From contig NZ_CP014206.1 of NCBI RefSeq assembly GCF_001563225.1, positions 2,666,001 through 2,730,000 on the forward strand: a stretch of DNA of 64,000 bases. Direction: 5' to 3'. The DNA is from Pseudodesulfovibrio indicus (GTDB taxonomy: Bacteria > Desulfobacterota > Desulfovibrionia > Desulfovibrionales > Desulfovibrionaceae). This document shows positions 42,692 to 51,398 of this stretch, one piece after another. The notes below the pieces were generated by a model. It was not told where the DNA came from and searched no databases. It worked only from the letters and a program-made list of their open reading frames with translations. Within the stretch, counting starts at the first letter, position 1, and each line of letters begins with the position of its first letter. The position numbers and the translations under genes were made by a program.

Positions 42692-42718
42692 TAAAGATAA
42701 TGCAGGATCTGCCGATAG
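42692..42718 (+). promoter_or_regulatory. sigma-28 (FliA) promoter of flaG
   Basis: TAAA (42692-42695), exactly 15 bases, then GCCGATAG (42711-42718). The consensus is TAAA-N15-GCCGATAA, so only one base differs. It is 58 bases upstream of the flaG start. Confidence 0.85.
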
Positions 42719-42775
42719 TATACCCAAGAGGCAAATTGGCTTGGGATGATTCGTGCAACACCAGGGAGGGAGACC

Positions 42776-43156
42776 ATGAATATCCCCGAAATGAATATTG
42801 ACGTGAAGCAAGGGCTGCACTCGGAGAGCGCCGCCCAGGCTAAGGCAGTGCAAAGACCGCCTGCCCATGACGACCCCGGACGCGATGACTCGCTCATGGC
42901 CCGGAAGGACGTCAAGGGCAACGAGATCGGCCCGACCAGGGAAGAACTGGAAACCATCATAGCCGAGGCGGAACAGGCCCTCGATTCCAACGACGTGAAG
43001 CTGAAGTTCAACGTCCTGGAAAACAACGACACCATCCAGGTGGAGGTCATCGACTCCAACGGCAAGACCATCCGCAAGATTCCCGAGGACGACTTGATCA
43101 AGTTGACCAAGTCCCTCAAGAATCTCGGACAGGGGTTCCTGGACGAAGTGCTGTAG
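42776..43156 (+). CDS. flaG: FlaG family flagellar protein
   Basis: A 126-residue protein with a disordered N-terminal half and a C-terminal FlaG domain: VKLKFNVLENNDTIQVEVID, SNGKTIRKIPEDDLIKL and FLDEVL. FlaG is linked to flagellar filament length or assembly. I chose the ATG at 42776, following GGGAGGGAGACC. A sigma-28 promoter lies upstream, consistent with a late flagellar gene. Confidence 0.85.
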   Translation: MNIPEMNIDVKQGLHSESAAQAKAVQRPPAHDDPGRDDSLMARKDVKGNEIGPTREELETIIAEAEQALDSNDVKLKFNVLENNDTIQVEVIDSNGKTIRKIPEDDLIKLTKSLKNLGQGFLDEVL

Positions 43157-43303
43157 GCCGTTTTCGCGATTCGCCAACGATCGCGCCCCGGCCAATGGCC
43201 AGGGAGCGTCTTTGGCGTTTGCTCGCGTTTCTACCGGGCTTGCCAAGCGGCACCCCTTTGGGCATAGTAAAAATGTCCACTGCCCGACGAAAGGAGGCCG
43301 CTT

Positions 43304-43600
43304 ATGCCCGACATTTCCATTTCCACAGACACCGTCCAGACCATGTCCATGGACAGCCTGTTCTCGGCCCCGGATTCCATAAAGGACGCCAGCGACGTCA
43401 TCGGGTCCGGCGAGAACGGCCATGCCGCGGACCAACGGGAAATGGCCGTTGCGGGTGCGGAAGTGGCCTCGCGCACGGAAGACTTCTTCGGCGCGGGCAC
43501 GGATTTCTCATCCACCGGCACGGATTACGACGTGCAGCAGACCGTCCACCAGGCGGTCTTCGACACCGGCCTCGGCTCCATCACGGACAAGATCGCCTAG
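43304..43600 (+). CDS. hypothetical protein, Ser/Asp-rich
   Basis: A 98-residue acidic protein (SISTDTVQTMSMDSLFSAPDS) ending with DTGLGSITDKIA. AAGGAGG lies 7 bases before the ATG and a strong terminator follows, so it is probably real. No membrane segment, signal or domain is recognised. Confidence 0.7.
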   Translation: MPDISISTDTVQTMSMDSLFSAPDSIKDASDVIGSGENGHAADQREMAVAGAEVASRTEDFFGAGTDFSSTGTDYDVQQTVHQAVFDTGLGSITDKIA

Positions 43601-43620
43601 CGACGATTCCACGGCACGCA

Positions 43621-43652
43621 AAAAGGCCCCGGTCCATGGACCGGGGCCTTTT
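43621..43652. terminator. bidirectional terminator
   Basis: A perfect 32-base palindrome, AAAAGGCCCCGGTCC and its complement. It serves the converging hypothetical and the PEP synthase-like gene. Confidence 0.92.
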
Positions 43653-43673
43653 GTCTTTTCGTCGGGCAGCGCC

Positions 43674-46600
43674 CTACCAGGCCTTCTTGCGCTGGACGGC
43701 CAGGGCGGCCTCCTGCTCGTCGAAGGTGTTGAAGCCCGCGTGGCGCATGGCGTCCTCCACGGTGTGGTGCCAATCCCAGCTGGCGTAGATCACCGGCTTG
43801 TGGAAGGTGGCGCGGAACTGCTCCATCTCCTGGCGGTAGAACTCTTCCTTGGGGGTCTCCATGTTGTCGCGCAGCTGCTCGCTGAAGCGGTCCAGCTCGC
43901 CCTCGTACCATTCCATGAAGTCCTCGGGGGACTTGTACTTCTTGAGGATGTGACCGTAGCTGTTCTCCTCCAGCAGCGCCTGGAGCTTGACCATGTGCTG
44001 CTTCTTGAGCCAGGCACCGAGGTCGCGGGTCTTGATGCCCTCGTTCTCGATGGCGGCGATGTCGAACTTGGTCTGGTGGTAGGTGTCCGGCACGACCGAG
44101 GCGGAGACGATGCCCGCGATGGTCACCAGGCCGCGCAGGATGACGGAATTGGATACGCCCTGGCCGCAGAAACCGACCTTCTTGCCGGCCTTCTGGCCAG
44201 CGAAGATGGCGGACAGGATGGCCCAGACAACCGCCGGGTCCTCTTCGTCGTAGATGTGTTGCAGGCTGGCGTTGTCGCGGTCGGTGGCCAGCACCATCTG
44301 GGTCATGTCGTTGGAACCGATGGAGAAGCCGTCCACTTCCTTGAGGAATTCCTTGCACAGCACGGCGTTGGACGGAATCTCGGCCATGAGGATGACCTTG
44401 AGGCCGTCCTTGCCGGACTCCAGGTTGTGGACCTGCTTGAGGTAGCGCTTCATGGAGCGGGCTTCCTCAAGGGTGCGCACGAACGGGAACATGATGGACA
44501 GGTTGGTGCCGCCGTAGATGCCGCGCGCCAGCTTGAAGGCCTCCAGCTCCCAGTCGTGAATGTTGCGGGACACGCCGCGGTAGCCGATCATCGGGTTGTC
44601 CTCGTGGGCCTCGAAGAGCAGGCCGCCGAGCAGGTTCCGGTACTCGTTGGACTTGAAGTCCGTGGTCCGGTAGACGATGTTGCTGCCGTAGAAGGCCATG
44701 GCGAAGAGGGCCAGTCCCTGGGACAGGGTCTGGATGTAGTTCTCCTTGCCGGTGGTGTAGCCGCGGGATTCGAGCAGCCTGCGGATGCGCTCCGGCAGGG
44801 TCGCCACTTCATCCATCTCGGACTTGAGCCCCATCTTGTGGGCCACTTCCTCGCGCAGGCGGGTGATCCTGTCGATGTAGGCGGTGAATTCGGGATCGTC
44901 CTTCAAGCGGCTCACATACTCGGACACGATCCTGTCATGGGCCTGGCGGATCTTCCACGCCTCGGTGCGCGGGGCCGGAACCGCCTCAAGCATGTCATGG
45001 AAGCCGAGCACCACGGCCACGTGGGCCTCGGGATCGATGGAGGTCTTGAGGACGTCCAGACGCTCGGTGGCGTAGGAGATGTGTTCGTCGAGCTTGTGGT
45101 CCATCTCGCGCAGCTTGCGGTGCATGGCCAGGACCTGGTCGGAGCTTCTCGCCCCCTCCTGCTCGGCCAGGGCTTCCATCTCGCGGGTCAGGCCGGTGAT
45201 CAGGCCCACGTACTCGCGCAGCTTCAGGGGCATGGTGATCAGGCCGGAGTCGAGCTGCTCCTTCATGACCTTGGTCAGCATGTGATCCATTTCGTTGAGT
45301 TTTTCGTCAACGAGGTCATTCAGAACATCCTTGTCGTAGGCCTCGAGGGCCATGGGATGGACGCCGATGTTGCCGAGCATGAATTCGGCGCGCAGCAGGC
45401 CGACCTCGAAGTCGGGCACGTTGCGCAGGCGGGACAGGAACAGGGCCTGGCCCACGTCGGCCAGGATCAGGCCGACCTTGGTATTGGTGGCGGGCAGCCC
45501 GGCCACGTCGATCTCGCCGCCGACCTCGACCAGGGGCAGTTCGCCCCGGTAGACCTTGCCGCGGGAGCCGTCGACGGTGACCTGCTGGCCGTCCATGGAC
45601 CGCAGGGCCTCCAGCCGCTGGATGCCGATGATGGCCGGAATGCCCAGCTCGCGGGAGGTGATCGCCGCGTGGCTGGTGTCGCCGCCCACGTCGGCCAGGA
45701 TGGCGGAGGCGATGCGCATGCCGGGAACCATGTCCGGGTCGGTGCGCTCGGCGGCCAGGATGTCGCCCTTGTTGATCTTGTTCAGCTCCAGGGCGGAACG
45801 CAGGTACTTGACCGTACCCTGTCCCGCGCCGCGGGATGCGCCGTTGCCTTCCAGGATGATCTCGGCGGAGTCGATGGCCTTCTTGTCCACTTCCAGGCGG
45901 CGCATGAAGATGGTGTGCGGATGCTGTTCGAAGTCCTCGTTCCAGCGGGTCTCCGGGCGGGCCTGGACGAACCACAGCCGGTCGGTCTTGTCGATGCAGA
46001 ACTCGGTGTCCATGATCATGCCGCCGTAGGCGCGGGAGATGTTGCGCACGCCCTGGGCCACGGTCTCGGCCTGGGCGATGGACAGGGCCCAGCGGAAGAC
46101 TTCGTTGTCGGCGACCTTGACCACGTGGGTGCCGCTGCCGTCTTCCTTGTAGACGATCTTTTTTTCCTTGCATCCCATGTAGCGGATGACGACCTCGCGG
46201 CCGCCCTCGCGCTGGAAGACGTAGAATTTGTCGGGGGTGACCATGCCGCCCACGACCGCCTCGCCGAGGCCGTAGCTGGCGTCGATGGAGACCAGGTCGT
46301 TGCGGTCGGTGCCGCGGCAGCCGGTTGCGGTGTCCGCGCTGAACGCGGTGCCGGAGATGACCGGGTTGATCATCCGCATGATGCACACGGACAGGGAGGT
46401 GTGCTCGATGGCCCACTCCTTCTTGGCGGTCTCGGCGATGGAATCGTCACCGGTCTCCTCAGCCTTGGTGATGGCGTCGAGGATCGCCTCGCGGCGGTAG
46501 GTCATGGAACGCAGGTTGTAGGCCGAGGCGCAATCCCAGTGGTAGGCCTGGAGGCACTCGTCGGCACCCACTATATTAAGGTAGGTATCCTGGAGACCGG

Positions 46601-47264
46601 CGAAGGCCTTCTTGCGGCTGTCCTCGCCCGCTGCGGAGGAACGCACGGCCACCGGAACGTCGTCCAGCCCCGCTTCCTTGCAGATGGAGGTGTACGCGCC
46701 CTTGACTTCCTTGGCGATCTCCTCGGGCACTTCGACTGACAGGATGGCGGACTGCACCAGCACGGAACGCATGCGCAGCTGGTCGATGCCCTCCGGGGAG
46801 GTGGCAAACCCTTCGACAACGTTGTTGATGAAGGTGCGCAGCCGGATCGGGGTGCCGGACTGTTTCTGGGACTGCTCGCGGATCTTCTTGCCGACCTCGC
46901 GGACGAAGTGCTGGAGGTACTCGGAGTCCTCGTTGACCGCGTCGGAGTTCCAGTCGATCTTGTTGTACTCCTTGTCCACGGTGGCCCGGACCACGGCCGC
47001 GTTGACCTTGGTGTCGTCCAGGATGGTGTGGAAGGCGTGGGAGGAAATGGCCCTGAATTCGGGGGCGCGGATGCCGGGGACCTGGCTGATGATGGCCGTG
47101 TTGTAGTTCTTGCCGCCCACAAGCAGCTCGGCGTCCTCGCCGATTTTCTTGATCTCGGCGCCGGTCAGCACCAACTTCTGCTTTAGCGACTCGACCTTGG
47201 CATCGGGCTTCTTTACTTTGGCTGCCGGTGCCTTTTCCGCTGCGTCATTCTTGGCTTTGGCCAT
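43674..47264 (-). CDS. PEP synthase-like (PEP/pyruvate-binding, PEP-utilising) enzyme, 1196 residues
   Basis: A very long PpsA/PPDK-type protein. An ATP-grasp/PPDK N-terminal domain (VPVAVRSSAAGEDSRKKAFAG; VQARPETRWN) spans about 40-460. The phosphohistidine motif GGDTSHAAITSRELGIPAIIG is near residue 530. The PEP-binding barrel ends with the cysteine motif VGFCGQGVSNSV near 1031. In E. coli PpsA, His421 and Cys751 are 330 residues apart; here they are about 500 apart, indicating an insertion of about 170 residues, plus a C-terminal tail of about 165. I chose the start at 47264 (MAKAKNDAAEK) with AGGAGG upstream. Reaction (pyruvate to PEP) is inferred from family; a different phosphate donor or acceptor is possible. 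Confidence 0.88.
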   Translation of the reverse strand: MAKAKNDAAEKAPAAKVKKPDAKVESLKQKLVLTGAEIKKIGEDAELLVGGKNYNTAIISQVPGIRAPEFRAISSHAFHTILDDTKVNAAVVRATVDKEYNKIDWNSDAVNEDSEYLQHFVREVGKKIREQSQKQSGTPIRLRTFINNVVEGFATSPEGIDQLRMRSVLVQSAILSVEVPEEIAKEVKGAYTSICKEAGLDDVPVAVRSSAAGEDSRKKAFAGLQDTYLNIVGADECLQAYHWDCASAYNLRSMTYRREAILDAITKAEETGDDSIAETAKKEWAIEHTSLSVCIMRMINPVISGTAFSADTATGCRGTDRNDLVSIDASYGLGEAVVGGMVTPDKFYVFQREGGREVVIRYMGCKEKKIVYKEDGSGTHVVKVADNEVFRWALSIAQAETVAQGVRNISRAYGGMIMDTEFCIDKTDRLWFVQARPETRWNEDFEQHPHTIFMRRLEVDKKAIDSAEIILEGNGASRGAGQGTVKYLRSALELNKINKGDILAAERTDPDMVPGMRIASAILADVGGDTSHAAITSRELGIPAIIGIQRLEALRSMDGQQVTVDGSRGKVYRGELPLVEVGGEIDVAGLPATNTKVGLILADVGQALFLSRLRNVPDFEVGLLRAEFMLGNIGVHPMALEAYDKDVLNDLVDEKLNEMDHMLTKVMKEQLDSGLITMPLKLREYVGLITGLTREMEALAEQEGARSSDQVLAMHRKLREMDHKLDEHISYATERLDVLKTSIDPEAHVAVVLGFHDMLEAVPAPRTEAWKIRQAHDRIVSEYVSRLKDDPEFTAYIDRITRLREEVAHKMGLKSEMDEVATLPERIRRLLESRGYTTGKENYIQTLSQGLALFAMAFYGSNIVYRTTDFKSNEYRNLLGGLLFEAHEDNPMIGYRGVSRNIHDWELEAFKLARGIYGGTNLSIMFPFVRTLEEARSMKRYLKQVHNLESGKDGLKVILMAEIPSNAVLCKEFLKEVDGFSIGSNDMTQMVLATDRDNASLQHIYDEEDPAVVWAILSAIFAGQKAGKKVGFCGQGVSNSVILRGLVTIAGIVSASVVPDTYHQTKFDIAAIENEGIKTRDLGAWLKKQHMVKLQALLEENSYGHILKKYKSPEDFMEWYEGELDRFSEQLRDNMETPKEEFYRQEMEQFRATFHKPVIYASWDWHHTVEDAMRHAGFNTFDEQEAALAVQRKKAW

Positions 47265-47628
47265 TGTTTCCTCCTGGAAAGTCCGTGTATTTCCGGGGCG
47301 TCTCTTCAACCAAACGCGTTCCCGGACAGCGGTTACCGCTGGTGTGAATAGCAAGTGGAATACCAATCAAAACCTGGGCTTCGAGATACCGCTTACAAGC
47401 TTCCGGACCCCTTAGTCAACGAAACAATTGGTCCGACCATTATGCCTTTAATACCAATAAATCCATCCTGAAATCGTCACAATTATGAATTCAACAGAAG
47501 CTGAAAAATAAAAAAAGCAAAAGCCGACGCACAGTTGCTGTGCGTCGGCTTGCTTGTCACATTACCCCTCCCCCACTGGGGGGAGATCAGGGGTCACCAG
47601 ACCAATTTCTTGGCCGATGATGATTTTT
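47265..47628. other. intergenic region between the PEP synthase-like gene and pyruvate carboxylase
   Basis: About 360 bases. It holds the pyc terminator (47510-47551) and presumably the promoter of the PEP synthase-like gene. I see no gene or riboswitch. Both neighbouring genes read on the minus strand. Confidence 0.55.
47510..47551 (-). terminator. terminator after pyruvate carboxylase
   Basis: AAGCCGACGCACAG and CTGTGCGTCGGCTT with a TTG loop. On the minus strand, a TTTTGCTTTTTTTATTTTT tail follows. Confidence 0.93.
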
Positions 47629-50600
47629 TTACAGTTTCTGACCGCAATTGGGGCAGAAGTTGCAATCCTCAACCGGAACGTCCACCTTGCAGGTGGGGCA
47701 GGTCCCGGCCTCGGGGCCGAGTTCCACCAGCAGCTCCCCTTCCACCACCGGGATCATCTTCTTGTCCTCGGTGTAGTTGGCGGACTTGATGACCCTGCGG
47801 ACCATGCCCGCCACCGGGGCCAGTACCGACTTCTCCTGCTTCATGATGGAGATGTTGAACAGCTCCTCGCCAGCCTTGACGCGGTCGCCGGGGCGGACGT
47901 GGGTAACCCACAGGTCGCCGTTGCTCGGCGAACCGACGTGGAACGGGTTGGACGGGTCGGCCAACTCGGTGGCGTCCTTGCCGCCCACTTCCGGCTCGGC
48001 CACCTTGACCTGGTGGCTCATGATCTCGGAATCGAGCACATAGCGGACAACGGCCATGCCGTTCTCGTCGGGCTCGGAGATGTCGAGAATACGCATGAGG
48101 TGAGGCTTCTTGCAGTTGCCCTGGAACTCCAGAATCTCGCCCTTCTCCAACCCCTCGAACCAGACGTCGACAGGCAGGTTGTTGATATTGCCGAACTTCT
48201 CGCAGAAGTCGATAGTCGTGATGGCGTCGCCCGGGTGGTTGAGGTACATGATGAACTCCTCTTCCGTGGGCTGCCTGTGCAGCCGGGACTGCAACGCCTT
48301 CTTCTCCGCCTGCAGGTCCACATCCTTGAGGGTGGTCAGCGGGGAGGCCTCGGTGCGCTCCTTGATGGCGGTCTCCCAGCCGGAGCCGAAGGCCGAGGTG
48401 TAGACCCAGTCCGCCGGGAAGCCCAGGGGCAGTTTGCCGAACTTGCCGAGCAGCAGGTTGCGGAAGGCGTCGTTGGAATCCCGGTAGAGATCCAGGCGCG
48501 CATCGCGTTCCAGGCTGGTCAGGTCGGACTCGTTGCACAGGGTGACGACGTCGAGGATGTTCAGCAACCGGCGCACTTCGCGCTCGCCGCCCCGCTTGTA
48601 CGCGCCGGTGACCGCCAGGAACGCGGTGTTCCAGGTGATCTGCGAGCCGGGAGTGACGTCGTGATAGCGGACGATCTTGCGGGTCCCTTCCAGGAACTTG
48701 AGCATGTAGGGCAGCAGCTTGATGTACCCCTGCTTGAGCGCGCCCTCCTGCGAGGAGGACGTCGCCCCGCCGGGCATGCCGTGGCGGACCACGTCGTGGT
48801 CGATGCCCTGGAAGTACGGCGCGGTGTACCGGTCGTAGTAGGGCATGATCTGCTTGAGCTGGAAGTTGGTGGCCCGGATCATGTCCTTATCCAGATGGGT
48901 CTTCAGGCCGATCTCATCCTCGATGTACGCGGCGGTGGACAGGACCTCGCCCTGGCCGTACCAGCGCACGCTCGCTCCGATGGCCACGTCCACGATGTGC
49001 GCGCCGGCCTCGGCGGCCGCGCCCATGGTCGGTACGAACAGCCCGTCGGTGTAGTGCCGGTGGGAGTGGATGACCAGTTCGGGATATTTCTTGGTGATGG
49101 CCCCGATCAGCTCGCGCATGAACCTGGGCGGGCAGACGCCGGCCATATCCTTGAGGCCGAGGATGATCATCTGCTCGGCCTTCTTCTTGCTGACCCCGCC
49201 CGCCTCGGCGCACATGGTCACGATCTCGTCGGTCACGGTCAGGTAGCGGTCCACGTCGAACCCCTTGGCCCAGGACAGGGAGATGGCGGGTTCGAAGATG
49301 TTCCGCTTGGAATTCATGGCCACTTCGGCGAAAGGACGCATGTTATCGACATGGTTGAGGAAATCGAAACAGCGGATGACTTCGTAGTGCTCGTTGATCA
49401 TCTCGCCGGTGAGCCGCATGACGTTCTTGGGCTGCGGTTTGTAGCCCAGGACGTTGGTGGACCGGATGAGGATCTGCTTGAGGCTGTTGGGAGCGAATTT
49501 GTTCCACTCCGCAGCCTCGGAGAACGGGTAGGTCATGTTGGCCAGCATGGCCACGTGAAAATGCGCCCCGCCGCCGTTCTCCAGGGAGAAGAAGCCGCAC
49601 TTGTCCAGCGAGGGACCGATGATGCGGTCTTCGGCCAGCCGGAAGCGGTTGCCGCTGTTGGACTGGGTGATGTCGCGGGTCGTGGTGTCGGTCATGTGGA
49701 TGATGCCGGCCTCACGGTCCGTGCGCAGGGTGTCGAGGATGGCCTCGCGGTCCATTTTGCGCGAGAAGCGCGGCTCGAACCACGTGGACACCTCGGGCGG
49801 CTCGGCCAGGGAGAAGCGCCCCACCCGCTTGTCGTCGCGGCTGCGGTAGTCGCCGAGCTGGACATACTTGTTGTGGCCCAGCGCGGAGATCTCGGCCACC
49901 AGCCGGGTCAGGCGCAGGGAATCCGGCTCGCGGTCGGAGTAGTCCATGAGCTCCGCGTAGCTCTGGCGCACGAAATTGGTGTCGTACTCAGCCTCGATGA
50001 ACCGGGGATGGCTCACGATCTTGCGGTGGAACGGAATGGTCGTCTTCAGCCCGCCGACCATGTACTCGCGCAGGGAGCGGTTCATCAGGGCAACGACCTT
50101 GTTCCAGGAGTTGCCGTAGGCAATGAGCAGCGCGGCCGCCGAGTCGTAGTTGGACGGGAAGCGGTATCCGTCGCCCACGCAGGAGTCGATGCGGATGCCC
50201 TGGCCGCCGGGCGAGACGTAGCGGGTGATGCGCCCGGAGTTGGGTTCGAAATTCTTCTGCGGGTCCTCGCAGTTGATGCGGCACTGCATGGCCCACTGGA
50301 ACGGTTTGGTGTTCTCGTCGTTGAGGCGGAGCTGGGCGCCGAAGGCGATGGCGATCTGCTCCTCCACCAGGTCGATGCCGTAGCGGCATTCGGTGATGCC
50401 GTGCTCCACCTGAAGCCGGGTGTTGACCTCGATGAGATACGGGACGCCTTCGGCGTCCACCAGGAACTCCACGGTGGCCAGGGAGTAATAGCCCACGGCG
50501 GACACCAGGCGGCGGGAATATTCCTTGAGCTGCGCGCGCAGTTCAGGCGTGTACTTGGGCCACGGCGAGGGAGTGATCTCCACCAGCTTCTGGTGGTTGC

Positions 50601-51339
50601 GCTGGACCGAACAGTCGCGCTCGTCCAGGCAGAAGACGTTGCCGTACTGGTCGGCGATGACCTGGATTTCGATGTGACGCACCGAGGTCAGCAGCTTTTC
50701 GACGTACAGGCGGGGGTTGCCGAAGGACGCCTGGGCCAGGGCCGAAGCCTTGGAAAAGGCGTTTTCCAGGTCCTCGTCCTGATAGACCTCGTAGATGCCG
50801 CGTCCGCCGCCGCCGCCCTCGGCCTTGAGCATGACCGGGAAGCCGATCTCCTTGGCGATGGCTCGCGCCTCCGGGATGGAGACGGCCCCTTCGGAGCCGG
50901 GCACCACGGGGACGCCCTGCTCGATGGCCAGTTTGCGCACGGCCACCTTGTTGCCGAGGATGCGCATGGGCTCCTGTTCGGGCCCGATGAAGATGATGCC
51001 TTCCTTTGCGCATTTCGCCGGGAAGGCGTCGTCTTCGGAACAGAATCCCCAGCCGGGGTGGATGGCGACGATGTCGTTCGCCTTGGCCTCGCGGATGATC
51101 CTGTCCATGTCGAGATAGGCGCGGGGGTCGGAACCGAGCATGAGCAGCTCGTTGGCACCAGAGGTTGCCGGAGAGGTTTTATCAACGTCGGTGGCGGTCA
51201 TGATCGCCTTGGCGTTGAACATTTCGGTGATGGAACGGCAGATGCGGCGCGCCGGAATACCCCGGTTGGCGACGAGAATCCGCTTCCCCTTGACCTCTTC
51301 GAGTACCTGTTCAAAGGACTTCGGCTTCATGAATCTCAC
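47629..51339 (-). CDS. pyc: pyruvate carboxylase with C-terminal zinc ribbon
   Basis: A 1236-residue single-chain enzyme. The biotin carboxylase half shows KRILVANRGIPARRICRSI, HPGWGFCSEDDAF, KAEGGGGGRGIY (ATP loop), DERDCSVQRNHQKLVE and IEVNTRLQVEHGITE. The carboxyltransferase half starts near 540 with TDTTTRDITQSNSGNR and has HSHRHYTDGLFVPTM. The biotinyl site near 1190 is SIMKQEKSVLAPVAG, not the usual AMKM. The last 25 residues form CPTC...CPNCGQKL, a zinc-ribbon tail that canonical pyruvate carboxylases lack. It makes oxaloacetate from pyruvate. The start is GTG at 51339 or ATG at 51330 (difference three residues). birA follows upstream. Confidence 0.93.
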   Translation of the reverse strand: MRFMKPKSFEQVLEEVKGKRILVANRGIPARRICRSITEMFNAKAIMTATDVDKTSPATSGANELLMLGSDPRAYLDMDRIIREAKANDIVAIHPGWGFCSEDDAFPAKCAKEGIIFIGPEQEPMRILGNKVAVRKLAIEQGVPVVPGSEGAVSIPEARAIAKEIGFPVMLKAEGGGGGRGIYEVYQDEDLENAFSKASALAQASFGNPRLYVEKLLTSVRHIEIQVIADQYGNVFCLDERDCSVQRNHQKLVEITPSPWPKYTPELRAQLKEYSRRLVSAVGYYSLATVEFLVDAEGVPYLIEVNTRLQVEHGITECRYGIDLVEEQIAIAFGAQLRLNDENTKPFQWAMQCRINCEDPQKNFEPNSGRITRYVSPGGQGIRIDSCVGDGYRFPSNYDSAAALLIAYGNSWNKVVALMNRSLREYMVGGLKTTIPFHRKIVSHPRFIEAEYDTNFVRQSYAELMDYSDREPDSLRLTRLVAEISALGHNKYVQLGDYRSRDDKRVGRFSLAEPPEVSTWFEPRFSRKMDREAILDTLRTDREAGIIHMTDTTTRDITQSNSGNRFRLAEDRIIGPSLDKCGFFSLENGGGAHFHVAMLANMTYPFSEAAEWNKFAPNSLKQILIRSTNVLGYKPQPKNVMRLTGEMINEHYEVIRCFDFLNHVDNMRPFAEVAMNSKRNIFEPAISLSWAKGFDVDRYLTVTDEIVTMCAEAGGVSKKKAEQMIILGLKDMAGVCPPRFMRELIGAITKKYPELVIHSHRHYTDGLFVPTMGAAAEAGAHIVDVAIGASVRWYGQGEVLSTAAYIEDEIGLKTHLDKDMIRATNFQLKQIMPYYDRYTAPYFQGIDHDVVRHGMPGGATSSSQEGALKQGYIKLLPYMLKFLEGTRKIVRYHDVTPGSQITWNTAFLAVTGAYKRGGEREVRRLLNILDVVTLCNESDLTSLERDARLDLYRDSNDAFRNLLLGKFGKLPLGFPADWVYTSAFGSGWETAIKERTEASPLTTLKDVDLQAEKKALQSRLHRQPTEEEFIMYLNHPGDAITTIDFCEKFGNINNLPVDVWFEGLEKGEILEFQGNCKKPHLMRILDISEPDENGMAVVRYVLDSEIMSHQVKVAEPEVGGKDATELADPSNPFHVGSPSNGDLWVTHVRPGDRVKAGEELFNISIMKQEKSVLAPVAGMVRRVIKSANYTEDKKMIPVVEGELLVELGPEAGTCPTCKVDVPVEDCNFCPNCGQKL

Positions 51340-51398
51340 TGGTCTCCTGGACGGAAAATAACAAAAACCCTCACGGCCCCTCCAGCCACGTTCGGGGC

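Noticed and set aside
43240..43303. Sigma-54 promoter candidate GGCAC...GGGC before the 98-residue gene
   Set aside because: The distance between the GG and GC elements is wrong (12 in place of 10).
43422..46739. 1105-residue plus-strand frame opposite the PEP synthase-like gene
   Set aside because: Shadow of the minus-strand gene, with composition biased towards Leu/Gly/His/Val and no domain.
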